64,000 nt of DNA, from assembly GCA_937141935.1 (NCBI GenBank), contig CAKZQS010000046.1, positions 1-64,000 on the forward strand. Reading direction: 5' to 3'. The notes below the pieces were generated by a model that saw only the letters and a list, made by a program, of their open reading frames with translations, made no database searches and was not told the DNA's origin. This stretch comes from an uncultured Ectothiorhodospiraceae bacterium (GTDB lineage Bacteria; Pseudomonadota; Gammaproteobacteria; Nevskiales; Oceanococcaceae). Shown here one piece after another: positions 15,715 through 25,009 of this stretch (positions are counted from its first letter, which is position 1; every line of letters begins with the position of its first letter). The translations under genes were made by a program, and so were the position numbers.

Positions 15715-17601
15715 ATGCCGATGACGACTGCCGCCGCGCACCGCGCGCGGCCCGGGGCGCGCTATGCCCGCCCCCTGGCGGGCTGCCTGCTCGCCACTAC
15801 CGCCCTGCTCGCCGCCTGTGGGGGCGGCCGCGACGCCGCCGTGGTGGCCGACGCGCCGCGGGTCGACAGCCCGACGCCGGGCCGCGCCGACGAGGAGGTC
15901 TTCGTGCTCGAGGAGGCCGACATGCTGCGCGTGCACCGCGCGCTGGCCGGCGAGCTGCCGCTGGCCGACGGCTCCACGCTGACCTGCGCCGTGCTGGTCG
16001 AGCAGTACATCCAGCGCATCTTCGCGATCAACGACCACCCCCAGCCCAGTGGCGGCCGCCCGGTGCGCGGCGTGCTGCACATCAACCCGCATGCGCGCGA
16101 CATCGCCGCCGAACTGGACGCGGCCTACGAGCGTGACGGCGGCGTGGGCAACCGCCCGCTGCACTGCATGCCGGTGCTGCTCAAGGACAACTACGACACC
16201 TACGACCACCCCTCGACCTCGGGCTCCTACGCGATGCTCGGGCACCAGGCGGGCGTGGACGCCGACTCGGTCGTGGGCCTGCGCGAGGCCGGCGCCGTGA
16301 TCCTGGGCAAGGCCAACCAGGACGAGTTCGCCTTTTTCACCACCGGCTTTTCGGCGCGGGCGATCCAGGTCAGCAACCCCTACAACACCGCGGAGAGCCC
16401 GGCCGGCTCCTCCTCCGGCACCGGCGCATCGATCGCCGCCAACTTCGCCATTGGCGGCACCGGCTCGGACACCTGCCAGTCGATCCGCCACCCCAGCTCG
16501 GTGAACGGCCTGGTCGGCATCCGCCCCAGCCTGGGCGTAATCAGCCAGCACGGCATCTACCCGCTGTCGCATGGCCGCGATACCGGCGGGCCGATGACCC
16601 GCAGCGTGCGCGACGCGGCGCTGATGCTCGACGCGATGGCCCGGGTCGACCCGCGCGACGCGAAAACGCTGGACTTCCCGGCCAGCGCGCGCCCGGACAG
16701 CTACACCGCCTACCTGAACCGCGCGGTGCACGGCGTGGCCGGCCGCAACATCGGCGTGGCCCGGCAGGTCGGCGGGCTGCAAAGCCCGGCCGGCAGCGGT
16801 GCCCAGGGCGAGCTGATCGCCGCCGCCGTGGCCCAGCTCGAGGCCATGGGCGCAAACATCTACGACGTCTACCTGCCCGACTTCCAGAGCCGCGGCGCGG
16901 GCAGCGCGCACTGGGACATGAACGACTACTTCCGCCAGTTCGAGGCCGAGGGCGGCAGCAGCCCGCGGCGCTGCGTGTCCAGCACCTTTGCCACCGAAAC
17001 CAATGAGCGCGGCGACTGCCTGGGCCTGGACGGCGTGCTGGAAACGCTGCGCGTGGGCCCGCGCTCGGCCGCGCTGTACGCCGCCGTGGCCGCCGGCGAC
17101 CCGGACCGCGAGGCCACAGAAGAGGAAGAACAGGCCATTGCCGCCGAGCGCGACTACGTGACCGGCGTGATGGACGCGCTGGTCGACGCCGAGGGCGAGC
17201 CGGTGCTGGGCCCCGACGGCCTGCCGGTGCGCCTGGACGCCATCGTCCTTTCGCCCGGCCCCAGCGGCGGGCGCACCTGCGACTTCGGTTCGACCACCCG
17301 CATGGGCTCGATTGTCGTGCCGGTGGGCTTTGACGAATCGGTGGGCGTGCCACGCGGCATGGAGATCTTCGTGCGCCGCTTCGACGAGGGCACCGGCATC
17401 GGCATCGCCTATGACTACGAGCAGGCCACGCAGCACCGGCGCCCGCCGGTGCTGGAAGCCTCGCCGCTGACCGCGCAGGCCACGCTGGCCGACTTCAACG
17501 CCCGCCAGCAGCAGGCGCTGATGACGGCGACCTCGGGCGCGCCCGAAGACCTGCCGCTGGCCGTGTACCAGCAGGCGCTCGAAGAGCTGGTCGGGCCCTG
17601 A
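15715..17601 (+). CDS. Amidase-signature family lipoprotein
   Basis: The 628-residue protein is an amidase of the Ser-cisSer-Lys class. The catalytic Lys lies in LLKDNYDTYDHPSTSGS, and the glycine/serine-rich signature SPAGSSSGTGASIAANFAIG contains the cis-Ser and the nucleophile region (GGTGSDTCQSIRHPSS). A lipobox (LLAAC) near residue 34 suggests export and membrane anchoring, unusual for cytoplasmic amidases but known in secreted members. Start at 15715 is preceded by GAGAG. A lysyl-oxidase-like gene follows 59 bp later in the same direction. The substrate is unknown; secreted amidases of this group may act on peptides or acylated amines. Confidence 0.87.
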   Translation: MPMTTAAAHRARPGARYARPLAGCLLATTALLAACGGGRDAAVVADAPRVDSPTPGRADEEVFVLEEADMLRVHRALAGELPLADGSTLTCAVLVEQYIQRIFAINDHPQPSGGRPVRGVLHINPHARDIAAELDAAYERDGGVGNRPLHCMPVLLKDNYDTYDHPSTSGSYAMLGHQAGVDADSVVGLREAGAVILGKANQDEFAFFTTGFSARAIQVSNPYNTAESPAGSSSGTGASIAANFAIGGTGSDTCQSIRHPSSVNGLVGIRPSLGVISQHGIYPLSHGRDTGGPMTRSVRDAALMLDAMARVDPRDAKTLDFPASARPDSYTAYLNRAVHGVAGRNIGVARQVGGLQSPAGSGAQGELIAAAVAQLEAMGANIYDVYLPDFQSRGAGSAHWDMNDYFRQFEAEGGSSPRRCVSSTFATETNERGDCLGLDGVLETLRVGPRSAALYAAVAAGDPDREATEEEEQAIAAERDYVTGVMDALVDAEGEPVLGPDGLPVRLDAIVLSPGPSGGRTCDFGSTTRMGSIVVPVGFDESVGVPRGMEIFVRRFDEGTGIGIAYDYEQATQHRRPPVLEASPLTAQATLADFNARQQQALMTATSGAPEDLPLAVYQQALEELVGP

Positions 17602-17660
17602 GACCGGCCGCCCGCCGCCGCCACCAATATGCCAATCCGCCCATCCACCGGAGACCTGAG

Positions 17661-19253
17661 ATGCGCGCAACCCTGACCACGCTCGGCCTGCTGGCCGCAG
17701 CCCACCTGCCCGCCGGCGCCCATGGCGGTGCCCACCCGGCCACGGCCGCCACGCCCAAGGCCGAAGCCAGCAACTACGCCCATCGCTACGAGGCGACCAA
17801 GGCGGACAACGGCCTGCTGGAGCTGGACGAAGCCTATTTCTGGCACCAGTCGCGCACCTTCGATGGCAGCGTGCCCAACCGCGCCGCCTGCACGCCGGAG
17901 AGCTGCGAGGAATACACGCTGCAGGTCGAGTCCGGCGCGGCGCGGCTGCGCGTGGGCATTGCCACCGCCGAGCGCACCGACACCTTCGCCGTCGAGCTCT
18001 ACGACCCGCAGGGCACGCTGGTGGCCAGCGACACGACCGCCAACCAGTTCAACTCCGAGGCCAGCGTCGAGGCCCCCGCCGCCGGCGACTGGACGGTGGT
18101 GGTGCGCCCGGACGATGTCAGCATCGCCAGCTACCGGCTGCGCGCCAAGCTGGAATCGGTCACGCCGGAATCGCGCCTGGCGACCAACGCCAGCGCGCGC
18201 CGGCCGCTGTACCCGAACCTGCGCACCGTGCCGCCCTATGAATTCACCTTCACCGCGCCGGCCAACCCGGCCAACGGGCTGTACCCGCCGGATTCGGTGA
18301 ACCCGCCGGCCTCGGTGGCCGGCCAGTCGCTGATTTCCTGCATGGCCGACGAGGCCGCGCCGCCCGGGGCCGGCGGCGCCGGCGCCATCCATTGCCTGCG
18401 CCTGACCTCGGGCCCGATCAACATCGGCGAGGGCATCTATGACATGCGCTTCAAGCTGATCGAGGATTTCCTGGCCGGCGATGCCGAGCTGAATCCCGAG
18501 GAGGCCTTCGCCCGCGTCGTGGTGGGCGACATGCAGCAGGCGGTGCACTACAGCGATGGCAGCATCGAATTCGTCGAGGCGGGCACCTATTCCTTCCACC
18601 CGACGCATGCGCACTTTCACGACGACTACATCCTGAGTTACTACCTCTACCGCGTGCTCGACCCGCTCAGCGGCGAGCTGGAGCGCGTGGGAATCGGCAC
18701 CAAGTCCGGCTTCTGCCCCGCCGACCAGCTCTGGGGCAACTGGCGTGAATTCGAGCAGGGCACCGAGAAGCCCGGCGGCGACAGCCCCGGCGGCAACTGC
18801 TTCTCGCCCACCAACGGCGTGGTCGGCCTGTCGGTGGGCTGGGGCGATGTCTACCGCTGGCAGCGCCCGGGGCAATACGTCGAGTTCGACGGCCTGGGCA
18901 ACGGCCGCTATGTCGTGCACGCGATGGTCGACGAATACAACAACGTGATCGAGTCCGACGAGACCGACAACGTCTCCTATGCCTACATCGAGGTGCAGGG
19001 CGAGACGATCACCATCCTTGAGCGCGGCTGGGGCGTGTCGCCCTGGGATGCGAACAAGGAGGTCTTCAGCGGCCCGCACCCGACCCAGCGCGCCGCCGAC
19101 TACGCCGGCCAGCCGCGCCCGGCGCGGGCGCTGGACACGGCCGCCGCGGGGCCCACCGCCGGCGGTGGGGCCCTGGGCCTGGTGGGCACCGGCCTGATGC
19201 TGGGCCTGGGCCTGCTGGGAGCCATGCTTGGGGGGAGGCGCCGCCTGCCTTAA
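17661..19253 (+). CDS. Secreted lysyl-oxidase-like protein with C-terminal anchor
   Basis: The 530-residue protein has a signal peptide (cleavage near PAGAHG), a beta-rich pre-domain resembling a C-terminal peptidase domain (VESGAARLRVGIAT; PAAGDWTVVVRPDD), then a lysyl-oxidase-type domain. The copper-site motif is seen as FHPTHAHFHDDYILSYYLY, with three alternating His. Downstream come KSGFCPADQLWG and VDEYNNVIESDETDN, both typical of bacterial LOX-like proteins. The C-terminus is a Gly-rich hydrophobic segment followed by GGRRRLP, a sorting-signal-like tail. Lysyl oxidases oxidise peptidyl lysine with copper and a quinone cofactor. The stop codon is inside a hairpin. Function is inferred from the family. 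Confidence 0.78.
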   Translation: MRATLTTLGLLAAAHLPAGAHGGAHPATAATPKAEASNYAHRYEATKADNGLLELDEAYFWHQSRTFDGSVPNRAACTPESCEEYTLQVESGAARLRVGIATAERTDTFAVELYDPQGTLVASDTTANQFNSEASVEAPAAGDWTVVVRPDDVSIASYRLRAKLESVTPESRLATNASARRPLYPNLRTVPPYEFTFTAPANPANGLYPPDSVNPPASVAGQSLISCMADEAAPPGAGGAGAIHCLRLTSGPINIGEGIYDMRFKLIEDFLAGDAELNPEEAFARVVVGDMQQAVHYSDGSIEFVEAGTYSFHPTHAHFHDDYILSYYLYRVLDPLSGELERVGIGTKSGFCPADQLWGNWREFEQGTEKPGGDSPGGNCFSPTNGVVGLSVGWGDVYRWQRPGQYVEFDGLGNGRYVVHAMVDEYNNVIESDETDNVSYAYIEVQGETITILERGWGVSPWDANKEVFSGPHPTQRAADYAGQPRPARALDTAAAGPTAGGGALGLVGTGLMLGLGLLGAMLGGRRRLP

Positions 19254-19284
19254 GGAAACGCTGATTTATCAGCGCTTCCTTAAG
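19249..19284. terminator. Long hairpin spanning the stop codon, probable terminator
   Basis: The arms CTTAAGGAAACGCTGA and TCAGCGCTTCCTTAAG pair over 16 bp with one mismatch around TTTA. The TAA stop at 19251-19253 lies in the left arm. There is no long T-run, so it may act as an mRNA-stabilising or dispersed repeat structure rather than a classical terminator. Confidence 0.6.
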
Positions 19285-19532
19285 CGGCGGCGCCAAGAAG
19301 GGCGGCCCGGCCTCTGGTGACAGGGGGGCCGGCCGCAAAGGGAGAGGCGGGGCTGCATGCGGGCAGCCCCGCCGCGACGCGGGAGCGGTATGTCCCGCAG
19401 CAGCAGCGTCAACCACACCGTCACCACACCGGCACCGCTAACCAGGCCGGCCGTGGAACCACACGGGCCCGCGACGACGCCGGCCCGGAGCCACGCTGGC
19501 CGCGGCAGCAACACCCGTCGTCGCCCGGCGGG

Positions 19533-20585
19533 CTACTGCCAGCGCAGCGCGACGAAAAAGCTGATGTCCGGCGAGACGTCGGCCACCAGATCCTCGCTGA
19601 AACCCAGACTCAGGCTGCGGCCCGCGCCCAGCGCGAACTCGGCCCCCAGCCACAGCAGCAGCTGGTCGCGCCGCGCGTGGCTGTCGCGCAAGCGGCGCAG
19701 CGTGGACTGCTCCCAGCCCAACTGGCCACGCAACCCCCAGCGCGCGGCCAGGGGCCATTCGGCCGCGAGGCCCGCGCTGGCCACGTTGGCGTAATCCAGC
19801 CCCTGCGCGCGCGCCGCCCGCGGGGTATGCACCCAGGCATGGCCGGCCCATACGTGCCAGGCCCGGCCCGCATTCGTGCCCCAGCGGCCGCTGCTGAGCA
19901 GGCCCAGGTAGGCATCCCAACCGCCGTTGCCGCCGCCCTGCTCCGCGTCAGCGGTCGGCGCTTCCAGCCCGAAGCGCAGCGCATGGCGGGGCGGCGCGTC
20001 GCCACCCGCCGGCGGCCACAACCAGGACAGAAACAGCGCACTGTCGCCCAGCAGGGCGCGATCCTCGGCCAGGGCATAGGCGCGGCCACCGCGGCTGACG
20101 GCGTTGCGCCCGCGGAAGGCGGCGACCTCATAGCGATCGCGGGCGAAGTCGGTGCGCTCGTTCTGCGGCAGGCCCCAAAGCCGGTGCCAGTCCTCGATGG
20201 TGGGGTCGAGCAGCCCGCCCGAGGCGTACAGCAGCGGCAGGCGCCAGGCCAGCTCCCAGCGCGGGGCGATGGCCCAGCGCCCGCCCAGGCTCAGACGCAG
20301 CAGCTCGCCATCCGTTGCCAGTTCGTCCGCGCCACGGCCGGGGCGCAACCACAGGCTGGTCCAGTGCAGTTGCGCGCTGGCCTCGTGGCCCTGCGCGGGC
20401 GGCGTGGCCGCCTGCACCGGCGCATGTATCAGCGTGAGCTGCACCGGATGCTGGTTGCGCACATCCAGCGGCGCCGCGGCCGCGGGCGTGGCGAGGGCCA
20501 GGGCCCAGGGCGCGAGCAGCAGCGCGCCCGCCAGGCGCTTCAGGCGTCGTTGCACAGCCCGGCGATCCCTGGCCCGGGCGCTCAT
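19533..20585 (-). CDS. DUF3187 family outer-membrane-like protein
   Basis: The 350-residue protein has a basic N-terminus, a hydrophobic signal segment and a predicted beta-rich body that opens with LDVRNQHPVQL. Aromatic, alternating strands follow and end in PDISFFVALRWQ, a good C-terminal barrel strand with terminal aromatic residue. The pattern fits the DUF3187 family, whose function is unknown. Start at 20585 gives the twin-charged leader; a longer start at 20621 is possible. Upstream on the same strand, 39 bp away, is a methyltransferase-like gene, so the two may be cotranscribed. Confidence 0.7.
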   Translation of the reverse strand: MSARARDRRAVQRRLKRLAGALLLAPWALALATPAAAAPLDVRNQHPVQLTLIHAPVQAATPPAQGHEASAQLHWTSLWLRPGRGADELATDGELLRLSLGGRWAIAPRWELAWRLPLLYASGGLLDPTIEDWHRLWGLPQNERTDFARDRYEVAAFRGRNAVSRGGRAYALAEDRALLGDSALFLSWLWPPAGGDAPPRHALRFGLEAPTADAEQGGGNGGWDAYLGLLSSGRWGTNAGRAWHVWAGHAWVHTPRAARAQGLDYANVASAGLAAEWPLAARWGLRGQLGWEQSTLRRLRDSHARRDQLLLWLGAEFALGAGRSLSLGFSEDLVADVSPDISFFVALRWQ

Positions 20586-20624
20586 GACATCGCGATGCCG
20601 GGCCGGGCACCCCGCGCGCATGCG

Positions 20625-21515
20625 CTAGCCGGCGGCGGGCTTACGCAGGCGCAGCGTCATGCGATCGCTCTCGCCAATGGTCAGGTAGTGCTCGGCGCGC
20701 TCCTCGCCCAGCCGCAAGCGCGGCGGCAGGGTCCACACGCCGTGCGGGTGGTCGGTGCTGTCCAGCGGGTTGGCATTGATTTCGCTCCGGGCCTCCAGCA
20801 CAAAACCCGCGCGCTCGGCGGCGGCGATGACGGCACGCTCGTGCATGTAGCCGCTGTCGGCCTGGGCGCTGGCCGGGCGGTCGGCGCGCAGGCGGTGATC
20901 CACGATGCCCAGCACGCCGCCGGGCTTGAGCGCGCGGTACATCGCGGCAAAGGCCGCATCCAGGCCCTCCTGCGCGCCGTTCATGTACCAGTTGTGCACA
21001 TTGCGGAAGGTCAGCACGGCATCGGCGCTGCCCGGCGGCGCGATGGCGACCTGCTGCGGCGGGTGGAAGACCGTCATCTCGACATTGCCATAGCGCGCCG
21101 GGTCGGCGGCCAGCTTGGCCGCATAACGCGCCTGCGACTCGCGGAAGTAGTCGCGCGGGTGCTGCGGGTCAAAGTGCGCCGCATACAGCCGGCCCTGCGG
21201 GCCAAGGTACGGCGCCAGGATCTCGCTGTACCAGCCACCGCCGGGCCATAGCTCGACCACCGTCATGCCGGGGCGGATGCCAAAGAAGTCCAAGGTTTGC
21301 GCCGGCCGGCGGTAGGCATCGCGCTCGACATAGGCTGGCGTGCGCGCCGGGTCGGCCACGGCCTGCTGCAGCGCCGGGTCGGGCGCGCGCGCGGCGCTGT
21401 CGGTCGGGGCCAGCAGTGCTGCAGGCAACAGCAAGGCGGCGGCAAGGGCGGCGCAGGTCGCGGCGCGGCGCGAGTCGGGGTCGCGGGCAGCGTCGCGGGA
21501 AAGGGCGGCGGGCAT
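20625..21515 (-). CDS. Predicted SAM-dependent methyltransferase with signal peptide (COG4798-like)
   Basis: The 296-residue protein has a class I methyltransferase core: motif I is GMTVVELWPGGGWYSEILAP, with later motifs ADAVLTFRNVHNWY and LKPGGVLGIVDHRL. Unusually, an N-terminal hydrophobic leader (residues about 19-38, LAAALLLPAALLA) precedes it, so the protein may be exported or membrane-anchored. Motif I lacks the usual acidic-glycine spacing GxGxG, having WPGGGW instead. Such proteins make up COG4798. If it is periplasmic, SAM would be absent there, so the activity is questionable. GGAGA precedes the ATG at 21515. Confidence 0.8.
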   Translation of the reverse strand: MPAALSRDAARDPDSRRAATCAALAAALLLPAALLAPTDSAARAPDPALQQAVADPARTPAYVERDAYRRPAQTLDFFGIRPGMTVVELWPGGGWYSEILAPYLGPQGRLYAAHFDPQHPRDYFRESQARYAAKLAADPARYGNVEMTVFHPPQQVAIAPPGSADAVLTFRNVHNWYMNGAQEGLDAAFAAMYRALKPGGVLGIVDHRLRADRPASAQADSGYMHERAVIAAAERAGFVLEARSEINANPLDSTDHPHGVWTLPPRLRLGEERAEHYLTIGESDRMTLRLRKPAAG

Positions 21516-21617
21516 GGGGGGTCTCCGAGTACGGGATGGGCGCGGCCACCATAGCAAGGCGCCGCGAGCAAGGCGGCGCGCCTGGCGAGGGCCGCGCTGG
21601 CGCCGGGGCGCGGCGCG

Positions 21618-23033
21618 CTAGCGGAAGGCCTCGGGGATCGTGACCTCGAAGGTCGTGCCCGTCGGCGCGCCGAAGAAGTCCGGCCCACGCTGGGAACTGA
21701 AGTACAGCCGCGAGCCATCGGGCGAGAAGGCCGGCCCGCAGATCTCAGAGCCTGTATGCCGCAGCGAGAGCTGCACCAGCACTTTGCTGGGCTGGTTGGG
21801 GATCAGCACCATGATGCGGATGGCGCCCGTATCCGGATTGTCCTCGGCCACCAGGATGTCGCCGCGCGGGCTGACGGTGATGTTGTCCACATCCGAAAAG
21901 GCGGGGTCGATCTGGCTGTTGTCGAAAATCAGCTCGACCAGCGCATTTTCGATGTCGTAGGCCCAGACGCGGTTGTCGCCCTTGGTCGAGAAGAAGACCA
22001 GACCCTTGGTCGGCCGGCTGCCCCCTTCTGGCACCGTGCGGACGGCGGGCGGCAGCTCGTAGAACCAGCAGCCCTCGCCGCCGTCGAAAATGGTGCCCGG
22101 GCCGCGGTTGCTGCTTTGCGGCTGGTCCGGGGCCAGCGCGTCGACCCAGGTCACCGGGTGCAGCGTACGCAGTTGTTCGGTGGCATCGGCGGTGTCGCCG
22201 CCGTCCTCGAAGCCGGCGATGTTCATCACCTGCAGGCGCCCCTGCTCCATGGCCAGCCGGCCGTTGGCGGCATCGAAATCGGCCGGGTCGGCCACCCAGC
22301 GGTAGAAGCGGCCATCGCCGGTGTCCTCGGTCTGGTACAGCGTGCGGTTTTCCAGGTCGACCACCGCGGCCTCGTGCGCGAACAGGCCCAGCGCCGGCTT
22401 GGCGATACCCTGGCCGGGGTTGTAGGGGTCGCACTCCCAGGTCATGCCGCTGCCGGTCTCCTCGCAGGAGAGCCAGGTGCCCCAGGGTGTTTTGCCGCCG
22501 GCGCAGTTCATCGCCGTGCCGGTCAGGATGGAATAGGCATCGACGATGCTGCCGTCCGGGTCGAAGACCAGCGCGCCGCATCCACCCAGACCATCGACGA
22601 GCAGCACCTCGCTGTTCGAGGTGTAGATCCAGCCGCCGTTGTCGCGCGCATAGGTCGCGCCGCCATCCGGGAAGGGGTGCCAGGCATACCCGGTGGACGA
22701 GATCGCCGCCAGGCTGGCACTGCTGTTCTGGGCAACGATGCGCGAGCTGAAGCCCTCCGGCAGCAGCAGCTCATCGGCGTTGGCCGCCTGCAGCGGGCCG
22801 ATGCCCGCCAGCGGGCCGCTGGGGATGCTGAGCTGGCCGCCGCCGGCCGCGGGCCCCGGCGGCAGGCTCGGTGCCGGCGTCGGGCCGCTGCCCGGAGCGG
22901 CGGCGGCGCCACCGGGGCGGCCGCCATCGAAACAGGCCGACAGCAACGGTCCGGCGCCGGCGGCGGCGCCGGTCAGGAAAACATGGCGCAGGAAGGCGCG
23001 CCGCGGCATGGCGGTGGGGGCAGTTTGGGTCAT
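21618..23033 (-). CDS. PhoX-like alkaline phosphatase (DUF839) with Tat-type signal
   Basis: The 471-residue protein has a Tat-like leader (MPRRAFLRHVFLTGAAAG) with a lipobox-like LLSAC, a low-complexity Gly/Ala/Pro linker, then a PhoX beta-propeller. The signature NCAGGKTPWGTWLSCEE contains the metal-binding Cys/Glu cluster, and later segments include HEAAVVDLENRTLYQTEDTG and NITVSPRGDILVAEDN. PhoX enzymes are Ca/Fe phosphatases that release phosphate from phosphomonoesters in the periplasm. No phosphate-regulon box was recognised upstream. The gene is divergent from the amine oxidase gene, 141 bp away. Confidence 0.82.
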   Translation of the reverse strand: MTQTAPTAMPRRAFLRHVFLTGAAAGAGPLLSACFDGGRPGGAAAAPGSGPTPAPSLPPGPAAGGGQLSIPSGPLAGIGPLQAANADELLLPEGFSSRIVAQNSSASLAAISSTGYAWHPFPDGGATYARDNGGWIYTSNSEVLLVDGLGGCGALVFDPDGSIVDAYSILTGTAMNCAGGKTPWGTWLSCEETGSGMTWECDPYNPGQGIAKPALGLFAHEAAVVDLENRTLYQTEDTGDGRFYRWVADPADFDAANGRLAMEQGRLQVMNIAGFEDGGDTADATEQLRTLHPVTWVDALAPDQPQSSNRGPGTIFDGGEGCWFYELPPAVRTVPEGGSRPTKGLVFFSTKGDNRVWAYDIENALVELIFDNSQIDPAFSDVDNITVSPRGDILVAEDNPDTGAIRIMVLIPNQPSKVLVQLSLRHTGSEICGPAFSPDGSRLYFSSQRGPDFFGAPTGTTFEVTIPEAFR

Positions 23034-23174
23034 GGGGGCTCCAGCGGGGACGGGCTTGTGGCGCCCGCTCAACCGCTTGTTCTAGCAGCCGCAGATGACA
23101 GCGCGATGACCTGCGTTCAGGCAGCCAAAGCCGGGCCGGCTTCCGCCTATGATGGCCAGCGAGGAGGAGCCGGC

Positions 23175-24569
23175 ATGAATGCGATGGACGGGGATGGGAT
23201 GGACCGGGACGTGGTGGTGGTCGGCGCGGGCTTTGCCGGGCTGCGCTGTGCCAGCCGCCTGCGCGAGGCCGGGCTGCGGGTGGCCGTGCTGGAGGCGCGC
23301 GAGCGCATAGGCGGCCGCACCCGCAGCGAAACGCTGGGCCGCATGACGGTCGACGTGGGCGGCCAGTGGATCGGCCGCGGCCACGAGCGCCTGCTGGCGC
23401 TGGCCGAGGCGGCCGGCGCAACGCTGCGTCCGCAGCATGTCGAGGGCGCCAAGCTGTTGCAGCTCTCCACCGACGCGCCCGGCCGCGTGCGCCGCTACCG
23501 CGGTCTGATCCCCCGGGTCTCGCCGCTGGCGCTGGTGGAGCTGGAGCTGGCCATTCGCAAGCTGAACCGGCTGGCCGGAGAGATCGACCCGGCCGCGCCC
23601 TGGGCGGCCCGGCACGCGGCCGAATGGGATGCAAAGACCGTGGCGAGCTGGGCGCAGCGCCGGCTGCGCAGCCGCGGCGCGCGGGAGGTCTTCGACATCG
23701 CCCTGCGCGCCGTGATGACCGCCGAGCCGGGCGCGCTGTCCTTTTTGCAGCTCTTGTTCTATTGCGCCTCCAACGACGGCTTCGAGGCGCTGACGGGCAC
23801 CACCGACGGTGCGCAGGCCTGGGTGGTCGAGGGCGGCATGCCCACGCTGGCCCAGTGGCTGGCCCGCGACCTGGGCGACGCGCTGCAGCTCGATTGCCCC
23901 TTGCAGAGCCTGGAGCAGGATGCCGACGGCGTGCGCCTGCACACGCCGCAGGGCTGCTGGCGCGCGCGCCGCGCCGTGCTGACACTCCCCCTGCCGCTGC
24001 TGGCGGGCCTGGATTGCCGGCCCGCCCTGCCCGCCCGGCGCCAGCGCCTGGCGGCGGCCAGCCCGATGGGTTCGGTGATCAAGGCGGTGGTCGCCTACCC
24101 GGACGCCTTCTGGCGCAAGCAGGGCCTGTCGGGCGAGGCCCTGAGCCACCGCCTGCCCTTCAACACGGTCTTCGATGCGAGCTGGCCCGAGGCCGAGGGC
24201 GGCGCGCTGGTGGGCTTTATCGATGGCGCGCCGGCCCTGGAGCAGGCCGACCGCAGCCCGGAGGAGCGTCGGCAGGCCGTGCTGGAGAGCCTGATCGAAT
24301 ACTTTGGCCCACAGGCCGGCGAGCCCAGCGGCTACATCGAACACAACTGGGTCACCGACCCCTGGGCGCGCGGCTGCTACACGGTGGCGATGCCGCCGGG
24401 CGTGCTGTCCGGCTTGGGCGCCGAGCTGCGCCAGCCCGCGGGGGCGGTGCATTTCGCGGGCACCGAAACCGCGCGGCGCTGGACCGGCTACATCGAGGGC
24501 GCGCTGGAATCCGGCGAACGCGCGGCCGACGAGGTCCTGGTGGCGCTCCAGGATGCGGCGGCGGCCTGA
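23175..24569 (+). CDS. FAD-dependent amine oxidase (monoamine oxidase/LSD1-like)
   Basis: The 464-residue protein has an N-terminal FAD site VVVVGAGFAGLRCASRLREA followed by LEARERIGGRTRSE, the mark of the amine oxidase superfamily. It ends with VHFAGTETARRWTGYIEGAL and an ESGERAADEV helix, both conserved FAD contacts. The start at 23175 is preceded by GAGGAGGAG. Amine oxidases of this type oxidise primary or secondary amines to imines. There is no signal peptide, so it is cytoplasmic. The substrate is unknown. It is not obviously part of an operon. Confidence 0.88.
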   Translation: MNAMDGDGMDRDVVVVGAGFAGLRCASRLREAGLRVAVLEARERIGGRTRSETLGRMTVDVGGQWIGRGHERLLALAEAAGATLRPQHVEGAKLLQLSTDAPGRVRRYRGLIPRVSPLALVELELAIRKLNRLAGEIDPAAPWAARHAAEWDAKTVASWAQRRLRSRGAREVFDIALRAVMTAEPGALSFLQLLFYCASNDGFEALTGTTDGAQAWVVEGGMPTLAQWLARDLGDALQLDCPLQSLEQDADGVRLHTPQGCWRARRAVLTLPLPLLAGLDCRPALPARRQRLAAASPMGSVIKAVVAYPDAFWRKQGLSGEALSHRLPFNTVFDASWPEAEGGALVGFIDGAPALEQADRSPEERRQAVLESLIEYFGPQAGEPSGYIEHNWVTDPWARGCYTVAMPPGVLSGLGAELRQPAGAVHFAGTETARRWTGYIEGALESGERAADEVLVALQDAAAA

Positions 24570-24684
24570 ATCCCACCGGCGGGTCTGCAGCGACAGGACC
24601 GAATCGGCAGGCCGGAGTCAGCGCGCCTCGCGCAGCGTGCGTGGTGCGGCGGGCCGCGCCGGCTTGGCGAAGGACCGCGCTCGC

Positions 24685-24912
24685 CTAGCCCGCCGTCTGG
24701 GGCTCCTGCCGGTGCTCAAAGGGCGGGTGACCGGCGCGGTGCAGCGTGCCGCCGCGGGCCACAACAATCAGCAAGGCGATGGCCAGCGGCAGCGGTTGCC
24801 GGCTGACCAGACGCAGGCCCGCGCGCGGCGTCACACGCCGCAGCACTTCGATGCTGTGTTCCAGCGCCAGGGCGCCGCCCTCGGGCGTGGCAAAGAGATG
24901 AAAGCCGGGCAT
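24685..24912 (-). CDS. Small hypothetical protein, uncertain
   Basis: This 75-residue reading frame starts at the ATG at 24912 and contains a hydrophobic patch (PLPLAIALLIVVA). I do not recognise it. There is no good ribosome site. It fills part of the 440-bp gap between the amine oxidase and SDR genes. It might be a chance frame in GC-rich DNA. Confidence 0.3.
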   Translation of the reverse strand: MPGFHLFATPEGGALALEHSIEVLRRVTPRAGLRLVSRQPLPLAIALLIVVARGGTLHRAGHPPFEHRQEPQTAG

Positions 24913-25009
24913 AAGCGCCCTTGCTGCAAGCCTGTCCCCTAATACGCGGCGCCGCGGCAAACGCGGACATCCGCCGCGCGTGCCCCGCGTGTGGGCCTGC
25001 TCGCGCCTG

